The position numbers were made by a program, and so were the translations under genes. A stretch of DNA of 64,000 nucleotides, taken from positions 248,001 through 312,000 of the forward strand of contig CBFFRP010000217.1 of assembly GCA_965644295.1 (NCBI GenBank), in the 5' to 3' direction. Below the pieces are notes generated by a model. The model had not been told where the DNA came from. It did no database searches and saw only the letters and a list, made by a program, of their open reading frames with translations. Of the stretch, positions 34,717 through 46,133 are shown piece after piece. Position 1 is the first letter of the stretch; every line of letters begins with the position of its first letter. This stretch comes from Paraphysomonas bandaiensis (Eukaryota > Chrysophyceae).

Positions 34717-37700
34717 ATGATTGTGACTGTGTTTGAGACAGGGGAGAGAGTGTCTGTGGAGGTGGATGATGACAGCAAGAGGTTTCTCGTAGCAGTTCTC
34801 TGTTGTTGTTAGTAACTTTCTCACAGCGGATTACAACTGAGCGAAATAGTGTGTCATGTGCTAGGATTAACAAGGAGAAACCACGTGTTACTCATTGGGG
34901 AGCCTTTAACACAAGTTCAGAGCTGGGTGAGTGTTTAGCGGCTGTTAATCTGTTGGATGTCTGAGTGTATTGCAGATATCTTACAGTGCTTTGAACGAGC
35001 AAGAGATTATTGTGTTATCCGGTGAACACAGTAACATTGAAGGTATGACTGTCGTTGTTGAGATATATTTACTGATATTGAGCAGTGAATACGGAGAGAA
35101 ATCCTTCTATTCTACACCAAGTGTCTGTTTCCTCCTCTGACAAGTTGGAGGAAAGGTGCATCGTGTTATCGCTACATAGCTCTCTTCTTACTAATTTAAC
35201 TTCCAGCTACGATGCATATTACCACCACATGGAAAACTTATTCCACACTTTAAAGGTAAGGATTCATTCTGGCATATTGTTATTTCTTGTGTAATTGAGT
35301 TGGAATAGATGCAAAAAGAAGTATTTTTCAGAGTCGTACAATACCTGCGGACTGTATACAGGGATCATCATAGCCAGTTGCAGAGAGAACAGGTATAATG
35401 GTTTTTTGAAAAGGAAGTGTTTTTTGCTGAACTTAAGTATTACATTTAGGATCGTGTTTTCAAAGTCCAGAGTTCCCTTCGGCATTCCCTGGAACAGTTT
35501 CCCAAGAGTTTAATGGTGTTGAAAACTATTCCTTTAGACCCCGCATTGCACTGCAATAAGGAAGGTAAAACTCTCCTCGACTCTCTTCCGTCCAAGGAAT
35601 TTGATATCTGGATCCAACGTGCAAGAGAGAGCTATGACATGGTATGTGTGACAACTGCTAGGTCACTTGCACATTGCTGTTTTAGTTGCGTAATTTATTG
35701 TCGTGGAAGCGAAATATGTGTAGTAATACGAATAATTAATTGGAATGTAGGTAGACAAGCTTGCATATAATGTAGTCGACTCCTTTTGCGCGACGGATAG
35801 AATGGTCAGTGATATTGAGAGCCGGGCCATACATGTTGACGATAATATTCGTGGTCTACAAAACAACTTTATCCAGCGTATGAAGAGCGAGGTTGATTCA
35901 TTAATCAGAGTATGATCTTGCTGGTATGTATATGCTGCATATCTGTAATTGATTGTATAGGCGACTACTTCACAAGAAAATGGCGACAGGAAAGTAGAGG
36001 TGATTACTGTTCTGTGTCAGATCTTCGATATCGTGTTGTAGTGGGTGATGCTGTATTTGGAAATGAATTATATCCACTTGGTATGCAACGTAATTTTACT
36101 TTAGGATGAAGACCACGCAGCCATACTGGATGAAAGATGCAAGGTTATTGCGCATCTAGGTAGTACAATCTGGCAGCAAATCGATAGGATACGGCGGTGA
36201 GTTTCCTTTGTAGTGACAGATATGTGGCTTGTGACTGAATTCTACGTGTAGTAATTTGATGGATTTAATGAACTCCCTTTGGCTAATCAAGTCCACCATT
36301 GAACGTCGTGCTGAAGCAGGTAACTGGCAGATATGGTTACCGTTGCATTCATATTTCACTTTTTGTAGGGGCAAAGACTCTGTCGAGACTAGCAAATGGA
36401 AATAACAAGCACTTCCACTGCTTTGAGGTTGTAGAAAAGCTACCTGAGGTTTGAGTTGTATGTATGGAGTTTGTCATTATGATATGTCTGCACAGACGTA
36501 TGATAAATTTCTTGAGGAGATAGAAATCAGAGATGCTTACGAGAAAGTGCGGTACATGTCACTTAATACAATGTGTTCTCATATGATGGGCAGCAATTTG
36601 AAGAGGCTGTGATAGCCGCGCAGCAACATTTGTATAGTTTACGGAACAAAGAAATAAGGTATTGCCTTTTTATTTCAAATAAATCATATTTATTTCGCGT
36701 ATATCTGTGTGACAAAGGCGTCGTCAGAACTATATATCAACTTTTGGGGCTTTGCTGCCACCATTTTTCTTTCAGGCTGTGCCATCCCTGAGAAGCAAGC
36801 CTAAAATGGATAAGGTATATGCAGTGTATATTATACTACGTCACTACTCTCTAACATATATATTCTTGCTTAGAGAGAGACTTTCCCCCCAATAAGTCGA
36901 ATGGGAGTCTGGAAGGAGTCTAGAGAGTACGAGCAAGCACAGAGTGAAAGCATAAGTCACAGTCAATCTGAAAACGGAGTAATGTTTCCAGCTCTTACAG
37001 CTGGAAATGATGACCTATCAGATACAAAAGAATTAGAATATGGGGAATATTGCTCACGTATGGATTCAAGTATTTCTTCAAAGATAACATCAATGGGAAA
37101 GGCGAAGTTAATAGTTGAAGATATTATGAAGAAAGAAGGACTGAGCGCCCAGGATTTGTTAGGAGGACTCCTGCAATCTTGTCCATGTCTGCTTACAAGG
37201 TGCAAAGTATACCTGTCTCTGATCTTGTTCACACTATCACTGTAGTAAAATACGTAATGTAATGTAATGCGTTAAAGTATGATATATCTGTTTATCATGT
37301 TGCTAGTGAGGTGGACATATGTTTTATTAATATTTTTACGAGCGATGTTCATCTTAAGTGTATGCCATATAGGGATAATGCTCTCAGGGACTCTCTGCAA
37401 TCACATTCCAATATCGATTTCTCAGACGACTTTGGTCCGACTCAAACCAATTCACCCCCAGGTAGAACTATGACACCTCTTACTGATGGACATTCAGCTG
37501 AGACGAAGTCAAGCGATATATTGGAAGAAGCACAAGTTCTATGTGAGGAAGCTCAGATCGAGGATTTTTCTGGTGGGAGTGAAAGTACTGACGAAATTGT
37601 CGACGACTTTTCAATCGAGGGCGAATTGCAGCATACAGATGAATTTAGAGAGCCTAATATGGCTCTTGATGACAGCGATGAAAAAGGTCAATTCTACGTG

Positions 37701-38932
37701 AATCTCTATTCTACATCACTTGATAATTCATTCGTAGAGGAGTGTATCGCTGGGACCAATCAATCAAGAGCACCGCCGCTATCGTCACCAGACAGCTCCA
37801 GATATGGTAAGTTTGAAATTTGTGCTGATTGTTATGTGTTCTCCCGAAATATTTTCTGTTGTTCACATAAGTTGTCGATCTTGTAGAGCCGCAAGAACAG
37901 GACAGCAATGGAGAATTTCCATATGACAGAAGTGTTTCTGTAATAGAAACATCAGATGTTAGAGAGGCTGATGACGAAGAGTTTAGAACTTTTACGCTTC
38001 AAGAAGTAGCAATTATCTGGAACATATTCACAGAGGGACTCTTCCTGCTGGTGGACGAGGGGTTACTACCCATTACTTTGCCGAACAACTGCCGTAGTAC
38101 CACACGATCGGAGGATTGGGTGGTAGATGCATCATCATTTGAGCATCTACAGCGTTTGTTAGATCACGTTCAGGATAATTTGGTAAATATAAATTCTCTT
38201 ATCAGACTGGGCGTTCATGAAGATGATTATGATGAAATTTTTAGTGATATTGTCACTGAAGCATATGAAGAGCATCTTCCTGTCATATATTGGAACGAAA
38301 CATATTTCATACCTCGGAAATGGAGTGAAGTTATGCGCGCTCTTTGCAACAAAATAATCGACAGTCCTGTGCCGCTTAGTTCTTTAGTGACAGAGTGGGG
38401 TATTTCGATACAAAACTTATACGCCCTTGTTAATGCGGGGTTGCTGCAATGCACTCCCCCTGATGACTGCAGTTTCGAAGAGGCAGATTTAGTACGAGAT
38501 ACTGATTGCGTCTCAGGTAGTTGTAGAGTTAGCGATCGTTGGACAGTTCCGCGGTGCAAGAAGCGTGTTTATCTGAATGGGGTGATTAACGGTCTGGTGA
38601 ACCTGCAGCAACTGTCTGATACATTAAAATTGGATGGAAATGTATCAAGTGTTGTAAAATTTCTTTGCGAGGGTACAAATGTGGACAGTATTGTACGCAT
38701 AAGAATAGGAGATAACGAGTATGCCCTACGAAGTGTGGTCAACTTCATTCTGGGGAATTGGAAGTTGGTGTCCTTGAAATTTATTATGGGAGCTGCAGCG
38801 GAAGAAAGACCAATAGAAGAAGTACTTTCTCAACTGGAAAGTGAAAACAGATTTCAACTAATTCAGTGGGAATCGGACACATATATGCTTTTATCAGACA
38901 TGGATCAAGTCTTAGATTATTTGAAATCGTAG
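34717..38932 (+). CDS. ATG11/RB1CC1(FIP200)-like autophagy scaffold
   Basis: Seventeen exons keep phase: 34717-34781, 34827-34926, 34976-35042, 35086-35255, 35309-35392, 35450-35641, 35751-35909, 35961-35999, 36105-36196, 36252-36319, 36369-36448, 36496-36546, 36594-36658, 36796-36814, 36874-37199, 37307-37806, 37887-38932; about 1040 residues. Residues 1-77 look like the N-terminal ubiquitin-like domain (MIVTVFETGERVSVEV, LLIGEPL, IIVLSGEHSN). The following helices and IPLDPALHCNKEGKTLLDSL resemble the plant ATG11 segment HPALQ...CLLDFV. The family organises the Atg1/ULK kinase complex in autophagy. The middle is coiled-coil and acidic. The last 348 residues (VYWNETYFIPRKWSE...) do not match the FIP200 claw that I know. 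Exon 14 is tiny and the weakest junction. The family call is probable, not certain. Confidence 0.6.
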
Positions 38933-39855
38933 TCACACGTTATTATTTAAGTAGTGTATATTTTATATTATATTATTATCATGCAGTAAGTTACGTGCTG
39001 CTTCATATTTACGAAGAATGTGTGAGTATACTGGAAAATAATATCAAGTAAGTGAGTTACATGTATTTGTATTGACGTAGATTCCGTCATCTCGTGGTCA
39101 ATATTTCATGTACCTTTTCTCTACGCCAGTTACAACAAATGCTACATGAATTTATTATGCACTTAAATTCTTTTAGCTTTCATATTATTCTAGTAAAACC
39201 GAAAATATATTTCTTCGGAAATTGAGTAACGTTAAGAAGTTAACTCTTCCGTAGATATGTATTATAAACATTTAATTTTACCCTACTATTTCCGAAAGAA
39301 ATTTCTCCCCTTTTTTCCATTCCAAAGATATAGATATATAATATATACGCCTAAGATGCAATCTATCTGTAATATATATCTTCAAAATTACATAAGAAAT
39401 TTCTAATGTTGTCGCAAAATATGAAAATATATTTTTTCTACTGTGTAGTTGCCTGTAATTCTTCTCGAAGTGAGCAACAATAAGCAAAAACATAATCTAA
39501 TAAGCAGTTTTTCTGTGCCTGTGGCTGGTGTACTACTATATACTACTATACTACTATAAAAGTAGTGAATAATATATTTCGCAATACTTCCGCTAAAAGG
39601 CAACGCTTTAATGAATAACAAGTATAGTGTACATTTACATGCCTACGTGGTAAAAGATGAAGAAATCTTTGATGATTAGAGAACTTAAATCAACGAATAT
39701 TCCTGGTTATATATACTAAAAGCTATTGAATTAAAATGACACAACAATACATTAGTTGATGAGCCAAAATAATTTATATACGTGAAACTATTTAAGAAAT
39801 ATGGTCGTGAAATAACCCATTGAAAACCACTGAAGCAAAATATTTAATGATTGGA
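38933..39855. other. AT-rich spacer between converging genes
   Basis: About 0.9 kb, very AT-rich, with a TACTACTATA micro-repeat at about 39532-39557. I see no gene. Confidence 0.6.
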
Positions 39856-41013
39856 TCAAAACACAAAATTGTTCTGATATTGATGTGGGGACACCTTGGC
39901 ACCGGGCCAAGACATATATTTCTTATAGCGTTTCGACTGGGTACTTTCATTAGTTTGAACGACCAGTGGTATTTGTAGCTTCGTTGGCGCGATAAAAGCG
40001 CGAGTCTTTTGATTATATTCATTGCCCGGATTACTACTGATAAGGCTTGCAGATCCCATTCGTTTAAGATCTTTCATATAGTTTTTGGTGTTTCTGAGCT
40101 CTGCACGCATAGAGTAGAAGTGCTTTCGAGAGTCAGAGATTATGATCATTACCATCAGCATGTTTACGACAAACCCAGTTGTAATTACCAACATAAGTGT
40201 GTCATCAAGGAAAATTGTAGCTTTACTGGTTCTAGTGATGTTGGCTTCTAAGAAATGAGCATATGACACTCCCTTCATTCCAATGAAGTGGATGCCACAT
40301 ACTGCTCCGGTAATCGCAACTGCGCTTGCAATGCGAATACTCTCCCAGTTAGGATAGAGAGCTAAAACTCGGAATAGAATCCAAAATCCTGCTGTACATA
40401 AAGCACATGCAACAAGTATTGCAGTCGCAGCTGTCCAATAGTCCCACTGAATGACAACCGGACTTACCATCGCAAACATACCTAGGGCGTGCGTGAGACA
40501 AAGACCACCTCCTGTGATCACTCCACCGAGAGTTATGTATCCAGTGCCATGAAACATAACTTCGCGCCATATTATCCATCGGCTCCTGACCTTCCCCACT
40601 GAAAGATGACGGCTGGATTTTGTAACTTCACTGAACAGTTGGTGCCGCTCCTTGGTATAGAGTCTATCACGCGTTGCAATGTAGGCGCCGATAAAGACAA
40701 AGACCAAGCCACAAATAAGAGAAAGGATAATCAGTCCTAAGTCATACTTTTGCTTTATCCATTCACCATCTGAGGTCCGCAGTACCAGTGCACTCATGCC
40801 CACTAAGTGCATGCACCAAGTAGCGCTACATCCTATAGTGAGAGCTACCAGACAAAGGTACCACGCTTGAAGTAGATGACTGCACCGAATAATAGAATTA
40901 ACCCGAAAGACCTCAGCAAGAGATATTGCGATGTATGTCCCTGCGAATGAGATGCCGATAGAGGCCACCAGTACATCTATCCTGCACTGCTCCACTATAA
41001 CCGCTGAGTACAT
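39856..41013 (-). CDS. MHYT-domain integral membrane sensor protein
   Basis: Intronless, 385 residues with about seven membrane segments. Three MHYT-type motifs lie near helix ends: MHLVGM (M68-H69), THALGM (about 190) and IHFIGM (about 253). These His/Met pairs are thought to bind a metal, probably copper, and to sense O2, CO or NO. In bacteria MHYT is usually fused to GGDEF/EAL or kinase domains; here the protein ends in a 95-residue soluble tail with no known output domain. It must therefore act through a partner or as a stand-alone sensor. A hybrid histidine kinase lies 6 kb away on the same strand, but no evidence links them. The start (MYSAVIVEQC) leads directly into the first helix. 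Confidence 0.88.
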   Translation of the reverse strand: MYSAVIVEQCRIDVLVASIGISFAGTYIAISLAEVFRVNSIIRCSHLLQAWYLCLVALTIGCSATWCMHLVGMSALVLRTSDGEWIKQKYDLGLIILSLICGLVFVFIGAYIATRDRLYTKERHQLFSEVTKSSRHLSVGKVRSRWIIWREVMFHGTGYITLGGVITGGGLCLTHALGMFAMVSPVVIQWDYWTAATAILVACALCTAGFWILFRVLALYPNWESIRIASAVAITGAVCGIHFIGMKGVSYAHFLEANITRTSKATIFLDDTLMLVITTGFVVNMLMVMIIISDSRKHFYSMRAELRNTKNYMKDLKRMGSASLISSNPGNEYNQKTRAFIAPTKLQIPLVVQTNESTQSKRYKKYMSWPGAKVSPHQYQNNFVF

Positions 41014-42416
41014 ATGTAGTCAAGGTATTGAGTGCAAGGTGAGCGATCGTGATGTAATTGTGATGTAGTTGTGATGAGATAATGCGTGTAATGATGAATA
41101 AGAACTAGCAGTGGGAATATATCTCAGTGATGTGTAATTCCCCTCAAGAAAGGGACATACACTACCAATCTACAAACCACGGCACGTAGTAGGTACACAC
41201 TCCACCCTCTCCAGCACAACATGTATGTATGTACAGTGTAGGGGGAATATCAAATACATGTTCCCCAGTCGCTGTTTCCAGTACAACAGAACACATATAT
41301 ACAGGAGTACGTATTTCGAGTATTCCGATGGGTAGCTTACACGTATAGCATACCCACATACATACTTATACAGACGTATACAATGTGGGTTTGCTGTGGT
41401 ACTGTGGTACTGTTGTACGCACCCTGCGTGTCGAGTAGTACACGACATGTATGGGACATCACTCGACTCAGTCCAATGTTTTCATAGTAGCCATTAAACA
41501 TGACTACAGGCAGATGCATTGCACTCATTAGCGATCAAATTTCGTATTGATCTAAATGCGAAGGCCATTTGTATAATTACGTAGAGAGGTGGTCATGACA
41601 TATGCACGAATGAACAGCCCTATAGATGAAACCCTGCAGCAGTTTACTTGCTGTTTGTAGTATAACATAAGAGGACTATAATGCTATTCATTCCGTTTAC
41701 TAGTAAGTTATAATATTCTATCAGAGATGTCCATCTCGAGTTGTTATCATGTCTAATTGTAACCGTTACTAATTATATGAGAGAGAGCTATTTCAACGCA
41801 TTCTATCAGCTATTCATTATGTGTTCTGAAGGATTATGGTGCAGTCAAGCTAACAACTGTTATTACGGCATATACACATGTTTAGCCGTTGAGTAGTACC
41901 AAGCTATCTTTCAAGCTGCTGTGTGGAAATCTATAAATACGTAGTGCCCATCATGTTGAATGTTGCCTAGCGGTATATTTAAGTGTTTAGTTTGTCTTAT
42001 AGAAATGGCTACTTTTTTGTAAAACAATCTACTGACATGTAAATCTCGAGGGTATTAGTAGTCCTTTAAAGAAATATACAAGTGGGCACTGTATATGTGA
42101 TCTCAGCTTTCCACTTCGTTGATATCTGAGCAAATCTCCACACCGTGGTGAATTCGTCTTACTGAAGAAATAATTATTACACAAACATAAATATATAGTG
42201 TCTAAACGTGTAGTATTACTACCGGTAGAGCGTGATATTTAATATTTTCTCGCGAACACTTTTGACTATACCACATGTGTGATTCAATGAAGAAGAAGAA
42301 CAGATACAAATATAAAAGAAAAGTCCATGCAACTTCTTTCATATTCATTCCTCAAATATACGCACAACGCCGTGGTATATAACTTCAATACATATACGTT
42401 GTTCAAGTGTAATAAA
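41014..42416. other. Spacer upstream of the MHYT gene
   Basis: About 1.4 kb. It carries short TACA/ATAC-type simple sequence at 41330-41400 and nothing I can call a gene or repeat. Confidence 0.5.
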
Positions 42417-43795
42417 CTACGACACGTCATCGATACTATCTCGGAAGTGTATGATATGTGTGCTATCAAGAGAGGTGCTATCATCATCACTATCATATGT
42501 CTGTATGTTCATCGGTGACATCATTGTCTCTAACGGGACGCGGGAATGACAGCTCGTGTGCATGGGGTACAGGTGTTGTCGTGCATGCGGACTAATTGCA
42601 GTGTCTGTTTCCAGAGGTGTTATTTTCCCCATGAACGTGGCAGGTATCCAAATGAGATAAAGAATTACGAGTGGCAGGTACGCCACTACCACTACCCAGG
42701 AAGAGTACCAACGCGCAGTTATGCGGGCTTCTGAGTTCCAGCGGTCCATATTAATGGCTTCGTCATGATTAGGTGTGAGAAAAAATTCCCCAGCTGCCCA
42801 GACCGCATTGGCAAGAAGCCAAAGTAATTGAGCAAGGTAGTGTGCGTGATCGATAAGCATACGCTTATGATTAAGAGATAGCCAGGCAAAATCCACTGAC
42901 ATCAAGAATGTCGGAATAAATAGAACTACCCATATCCATTTTCTCTCCCATATCCAGCAGCTATCCTTGGCTAATATCACACAAACATAAATATTAGAAA
43001 CTATCACGGTAGTTAATCATAGTACGACATATAATCATTGTTACGTTTGATGCTGACCATTATATATAGATTGCATACAAGAATCACCCAGCAGTTTCAC
43101 ATACCGGTCCAGAACAGTGTCTGAGAATTTTCATACTCTCTCCAGTTATTAAAGTACCAAGAAAAACGCAGCGTCATGTCTCCTGTCGTATCTTGCCCTC
43201 TACGATAACGTGTAGCCCCCATAGGCTTGAGAATCAAATAGTACAGACCTACCCACGCAACAGCCCCGAGCATTATATATCCCCCTTCTCGAGCATGTTT
43301 GTCATATATCGGCTCCTCATTCGGGAACTCAGAATCATGGAGCTCCCCAACCATCCACCAGAAGTTAGCAAAAAGCCATAGAAACTCACCAACATGTGGC
43401 CATAACTCATTAACATCTCTTGACTTGATGGCTTTTAAAACCAGGTACGAAGTCCATGCTACAGACATTACACCAATAATCATTCCTTCATAGTACCAAC
43501 TCTGTACCCATGCCAAATCTTTGGTAACCCATAGGTATATGTGTAAGCTGTCATGTCCACGTGGTGAGAGATAAAAGCTCAAACTCCATGGTTCATCCGG
43601 TAGATGCAACCAGCATATCCCTCTTTCCGCCAGTACATTGATATTCTCCGCCCGGTTCAGGTTATAGTGCGACAGTTTTTCAATGCTTGACGCAGCAGGC
43701 ATCATTAAATCCGACGAGTCATAGGTGGATTCGGTATCTGTGGTCGACATTCCTTCACTATCACGGACTTTGACATAGTCCGCCGTCTTATTCAT
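42417..43795 (-). CDS. Membrane protein with internal tandem duplication, unrecognised family
   Basis: Two exons, 43105-43795 and 42417-42970, join in phase across a 134-nt intron; 414 residues. An N-terminal soluble part (about 75 residues, S/T-rich) is followed by two homologous halves. Each half has W-x-(T/A)-K-D-x2-W, three hydrophobic helices, and LWL-x-AN-x2-W-x2-GE: first half VTKDLAW then FLWLFANFWWMVGEL; second half TAKDSCW then LLWLLANAVWAAGEF. About eight membrane spans are expected. The tail is S/D-rich. The buried KD and GE charges recur in both halves, so they may be functional, for example in transport. I do not know the family. It sits between the MHYT sensor and the SWEET gene, both membrane proteins. 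Confidence 0.85.
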
Positions 43796-44349
43796 GATGA
43801 TCTGTCCACTGTATCCACAAGACCCTTCACGGTATGAGAATATATTGCCTATGCATCACTCCTTGACAGATGTGTCGATCTATTGGAAGCTATGGCATAC
43901 TAGTTTCCCGTGGAATGATATTTCGGGGGGGTGCTTGTGATGCAAGAACCTGTTTGGAAAATACTCCACTGGTACATGCATCTCGTCCTATACCATACAT
44001 ACATACATACCCATACATACATACCCACACACACAGGTACCCATATGGTGCCAAGGCAGGTATACCAATATACAGAATGAATACGCCATATATATGTCTG
44101 TACTTGTACTGTATGTACTGTACATTCGTGGGTGGGAAACTCCCAGAATTTTAGCTGTATACTGTTTTTTTATGATCAAACAACGAAAAAAGGGCGATTT
44201 CTTTTGCGTGGTCGACTTTTCCCACCCAGCCCACGGGTCGGATACTCTGTGTATGTATGTGGATGTTCAGTACAAGAGCCTGTGCCTGTGGTTTAACTAT
44301 GAGTTGAGTGATTGCATGCAGCTCATTACTGAGGCGGATATATAAAATC
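43796..44349. promoter_or_regulatory. Divergent upstream region with CATA simple repeats; TATA element for SWEET
   Basis: About 550 bp between the duplicated-membrane gene (minus) and the SWEET gene (plus). It has CATA/CACA repeats at about 43996-44037 and GATATATAAAATC immediately before the SWEET ATG (44336-44348), a TATA-like element unusually close to the start codon. Confidence 0.4.
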
Positions 44350-45080
44350 ATGCATCCGCTTATTGTAAAGTCACTCAGTATTGCTGGCCCATTGACTTTT
44401 CTTGCACTTCAGGTGTCCACATTCGGCACTGGTATTAAGATATGGACCGATAAATCGGTTGGGACTTTGAGTGTTGTTCCGTTTTTTGCTTTGTTTGTTA
44501 ATTGCATAGTGTGGACGTTGTATGGTTTGATGATTGGAGCTCCCCCAGTGTATATGTACGATACGTCATGCTCATGTTTGTATTTGTTTTCTGATCTGTT
44601 TTTGGTGTACAGACCCAATACAACGGGTGCGTTCGTGGGTCTATTCTGCACATCGGTATATCACATACACTCTCCATCCTCGAATAAAACACTCTATGCG
44701 TGTGGAACGATGGTTTTATCATGTGTAGTTCTAGCTGCACTCTTTGGTTACCCGTCTATTGTCGGCGGCATAGGGTCTTGTCTGTCGTTACTGCTCATGG
44801 CTTCTCCTCTCGCAGTTTTGCGGACTGTTGTCAGAGATAAATGTACTGCGGCAATGCCGTTTACGACAAGGTATTTGGGAAAGAATGCTGTGAAATTCAT
44901 TCTCACTATGTTTTCAGTTTATCAATGTTACTGGCAAGTGTTTCGTGGTCTCTGTATGGTCTCCTTGTCATTGACGACTACCTTGTGTACATTCCAAACT
45001 TGATAGGATTGGCGCTATCTCTTATACAAATGTCTTTATTTTTAATATATGGATTTCCTCAGAGAAAAGTGTTACCGTGA
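44350..45080 (+). CDS. SWEET (MtN3/saliva) sugar transporter
   Basis: Exons 44350-44555, 44613-44870 and 44918-45080 join in phase through introns of 57 and 47 nt; 208 residues. The protein has the SWEET layout of two three-helix MtN3 units around a linker helix. The first unit contains FFALFVNCIVWTLYGLMIG and, after splicing, VYIPN; the second contains LASVSWSLYGLLV and VYIPNLIG. The paired prolines and the PN in TM3 and TM7 are signatures of the sugar pore. SWEETs are bidirectional hexose or sucrose uniporters of the plasma membrane or vacuole. The ATG at 44350 is chosen because family members start just before TM1; an upstream in-frame start at 44308 would add 14 residues. Confidence 0.9.
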
Positions 45081-46133
45081 TTATTCTTTAATGTTAATAA
45101 TTATTCGTAGTGATTTTTAGCTCACAATCAGCTATTGGACATGGTCATATCAAGTTGCCATAGTGTTACGATATATTGTTCCCTATCTTGATATATAGAA
45201 CAGTAAACAGTAGTCCAACTTTAAAAAAGATAAAAGTATAAGGTCTTATAATGAGGGCGAGAAGCCCAAGTTCTAAAATTTGAACAAGGGACGATTCTCC
45301 TTATCTTTGCTTATCCTCATGACAGAGGGAATTGTTCAATGATTACTATTAGGAGAACATATAAAAACGAATGTAATGTTTCAAATCAATGGTACCTATA
45401 TACGGGAATGACATTTGGATTAGATAACTGAAGCCAATGTACTCCTACCACCTACTAGAAGAGGATATTGAGGAATAGCAACTGCGACGTATTGATTGAC
45501 TTTCGTACATAAATGTGATGATGAATTGTGAATAATAAGATGTACACTACGCATAGCCTCTGCTAGTGCAGCTGTTACGAATATGTATGATATGGCACAC
45601 AATCCAGATAAGCAAGCATGGCTCTGAAAGCATTGGTATTAGGATAGCATGTGTTAGTTATGATGTTCAATGAAATATACCATGAACTGAATTAATGATT
45701 GTATCTGTTGAAGATACGTGATCGTCATCATAACGATCGTCAATGTCAGTTATACTTAACTATTCCGTTGTGCATGATAGTTATGTTTTGCGTTATTATT
45801 CACTTTTCTCACCTTACTGTTCTAAAAATCACAATACTGTTTTATTACTACTAAGGTCAATTCTTTATTAGTGGATACCATTGCTCTGGTCACTAGTCGC
45901 ATATACAGCGTCAGATGTGGCATATATGAACTCTTTTGTAATATTCTCGAAGTCATTATGATCTTCTACCTCAGACGAAGGCATCAAAGTAATCAAGTAA
46001 AACTAAAGATCTAGAAAAATTGCGCAGAAAATTCAGAAAACTTATTATTGATTTCACGACATGTGAAAACATTGTACTTAACAACAAAATCAATAGTTGT
46101 GTAGTGCCTTGTTTCCAAAGGCAGCTTCCACAA
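45081..46133. other. Spacer between converging genes, with a dispersed repeat
   Basis: About 1 kb. It contains the repeat at 45652-45870 and a 17-bp match to the hAT inverted-repeat end at about 45172-45188. No gene is seen. Confidence 0.6.
45652..45870 (+). repeat. Dispersed repeat family 1, copy B
   Basis: About 219 bp, the partner of 9878-10115 and in the same orientation. It starts TGTTAGTTATGATGTTC and ends near TTCTTTATTA. Small indels separate the copies, so they are old. Confidence 0.7.

Noticed and set aside
36594-36658. Alternative acceptor at 36777 for ATG11-like exon 14
   Set aside because: It gives an in-frame stop. The acceptor at 36795 keeps the frame, so I used that one, with reduced confidence for this junction.
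45172-45188. 17-bp match to the hAT inverted-repeat end (ATATATTGTTCCCTATC)
   Set aside because: Too short and AT-rich to claim a second element; no second end or target duplication nearby.
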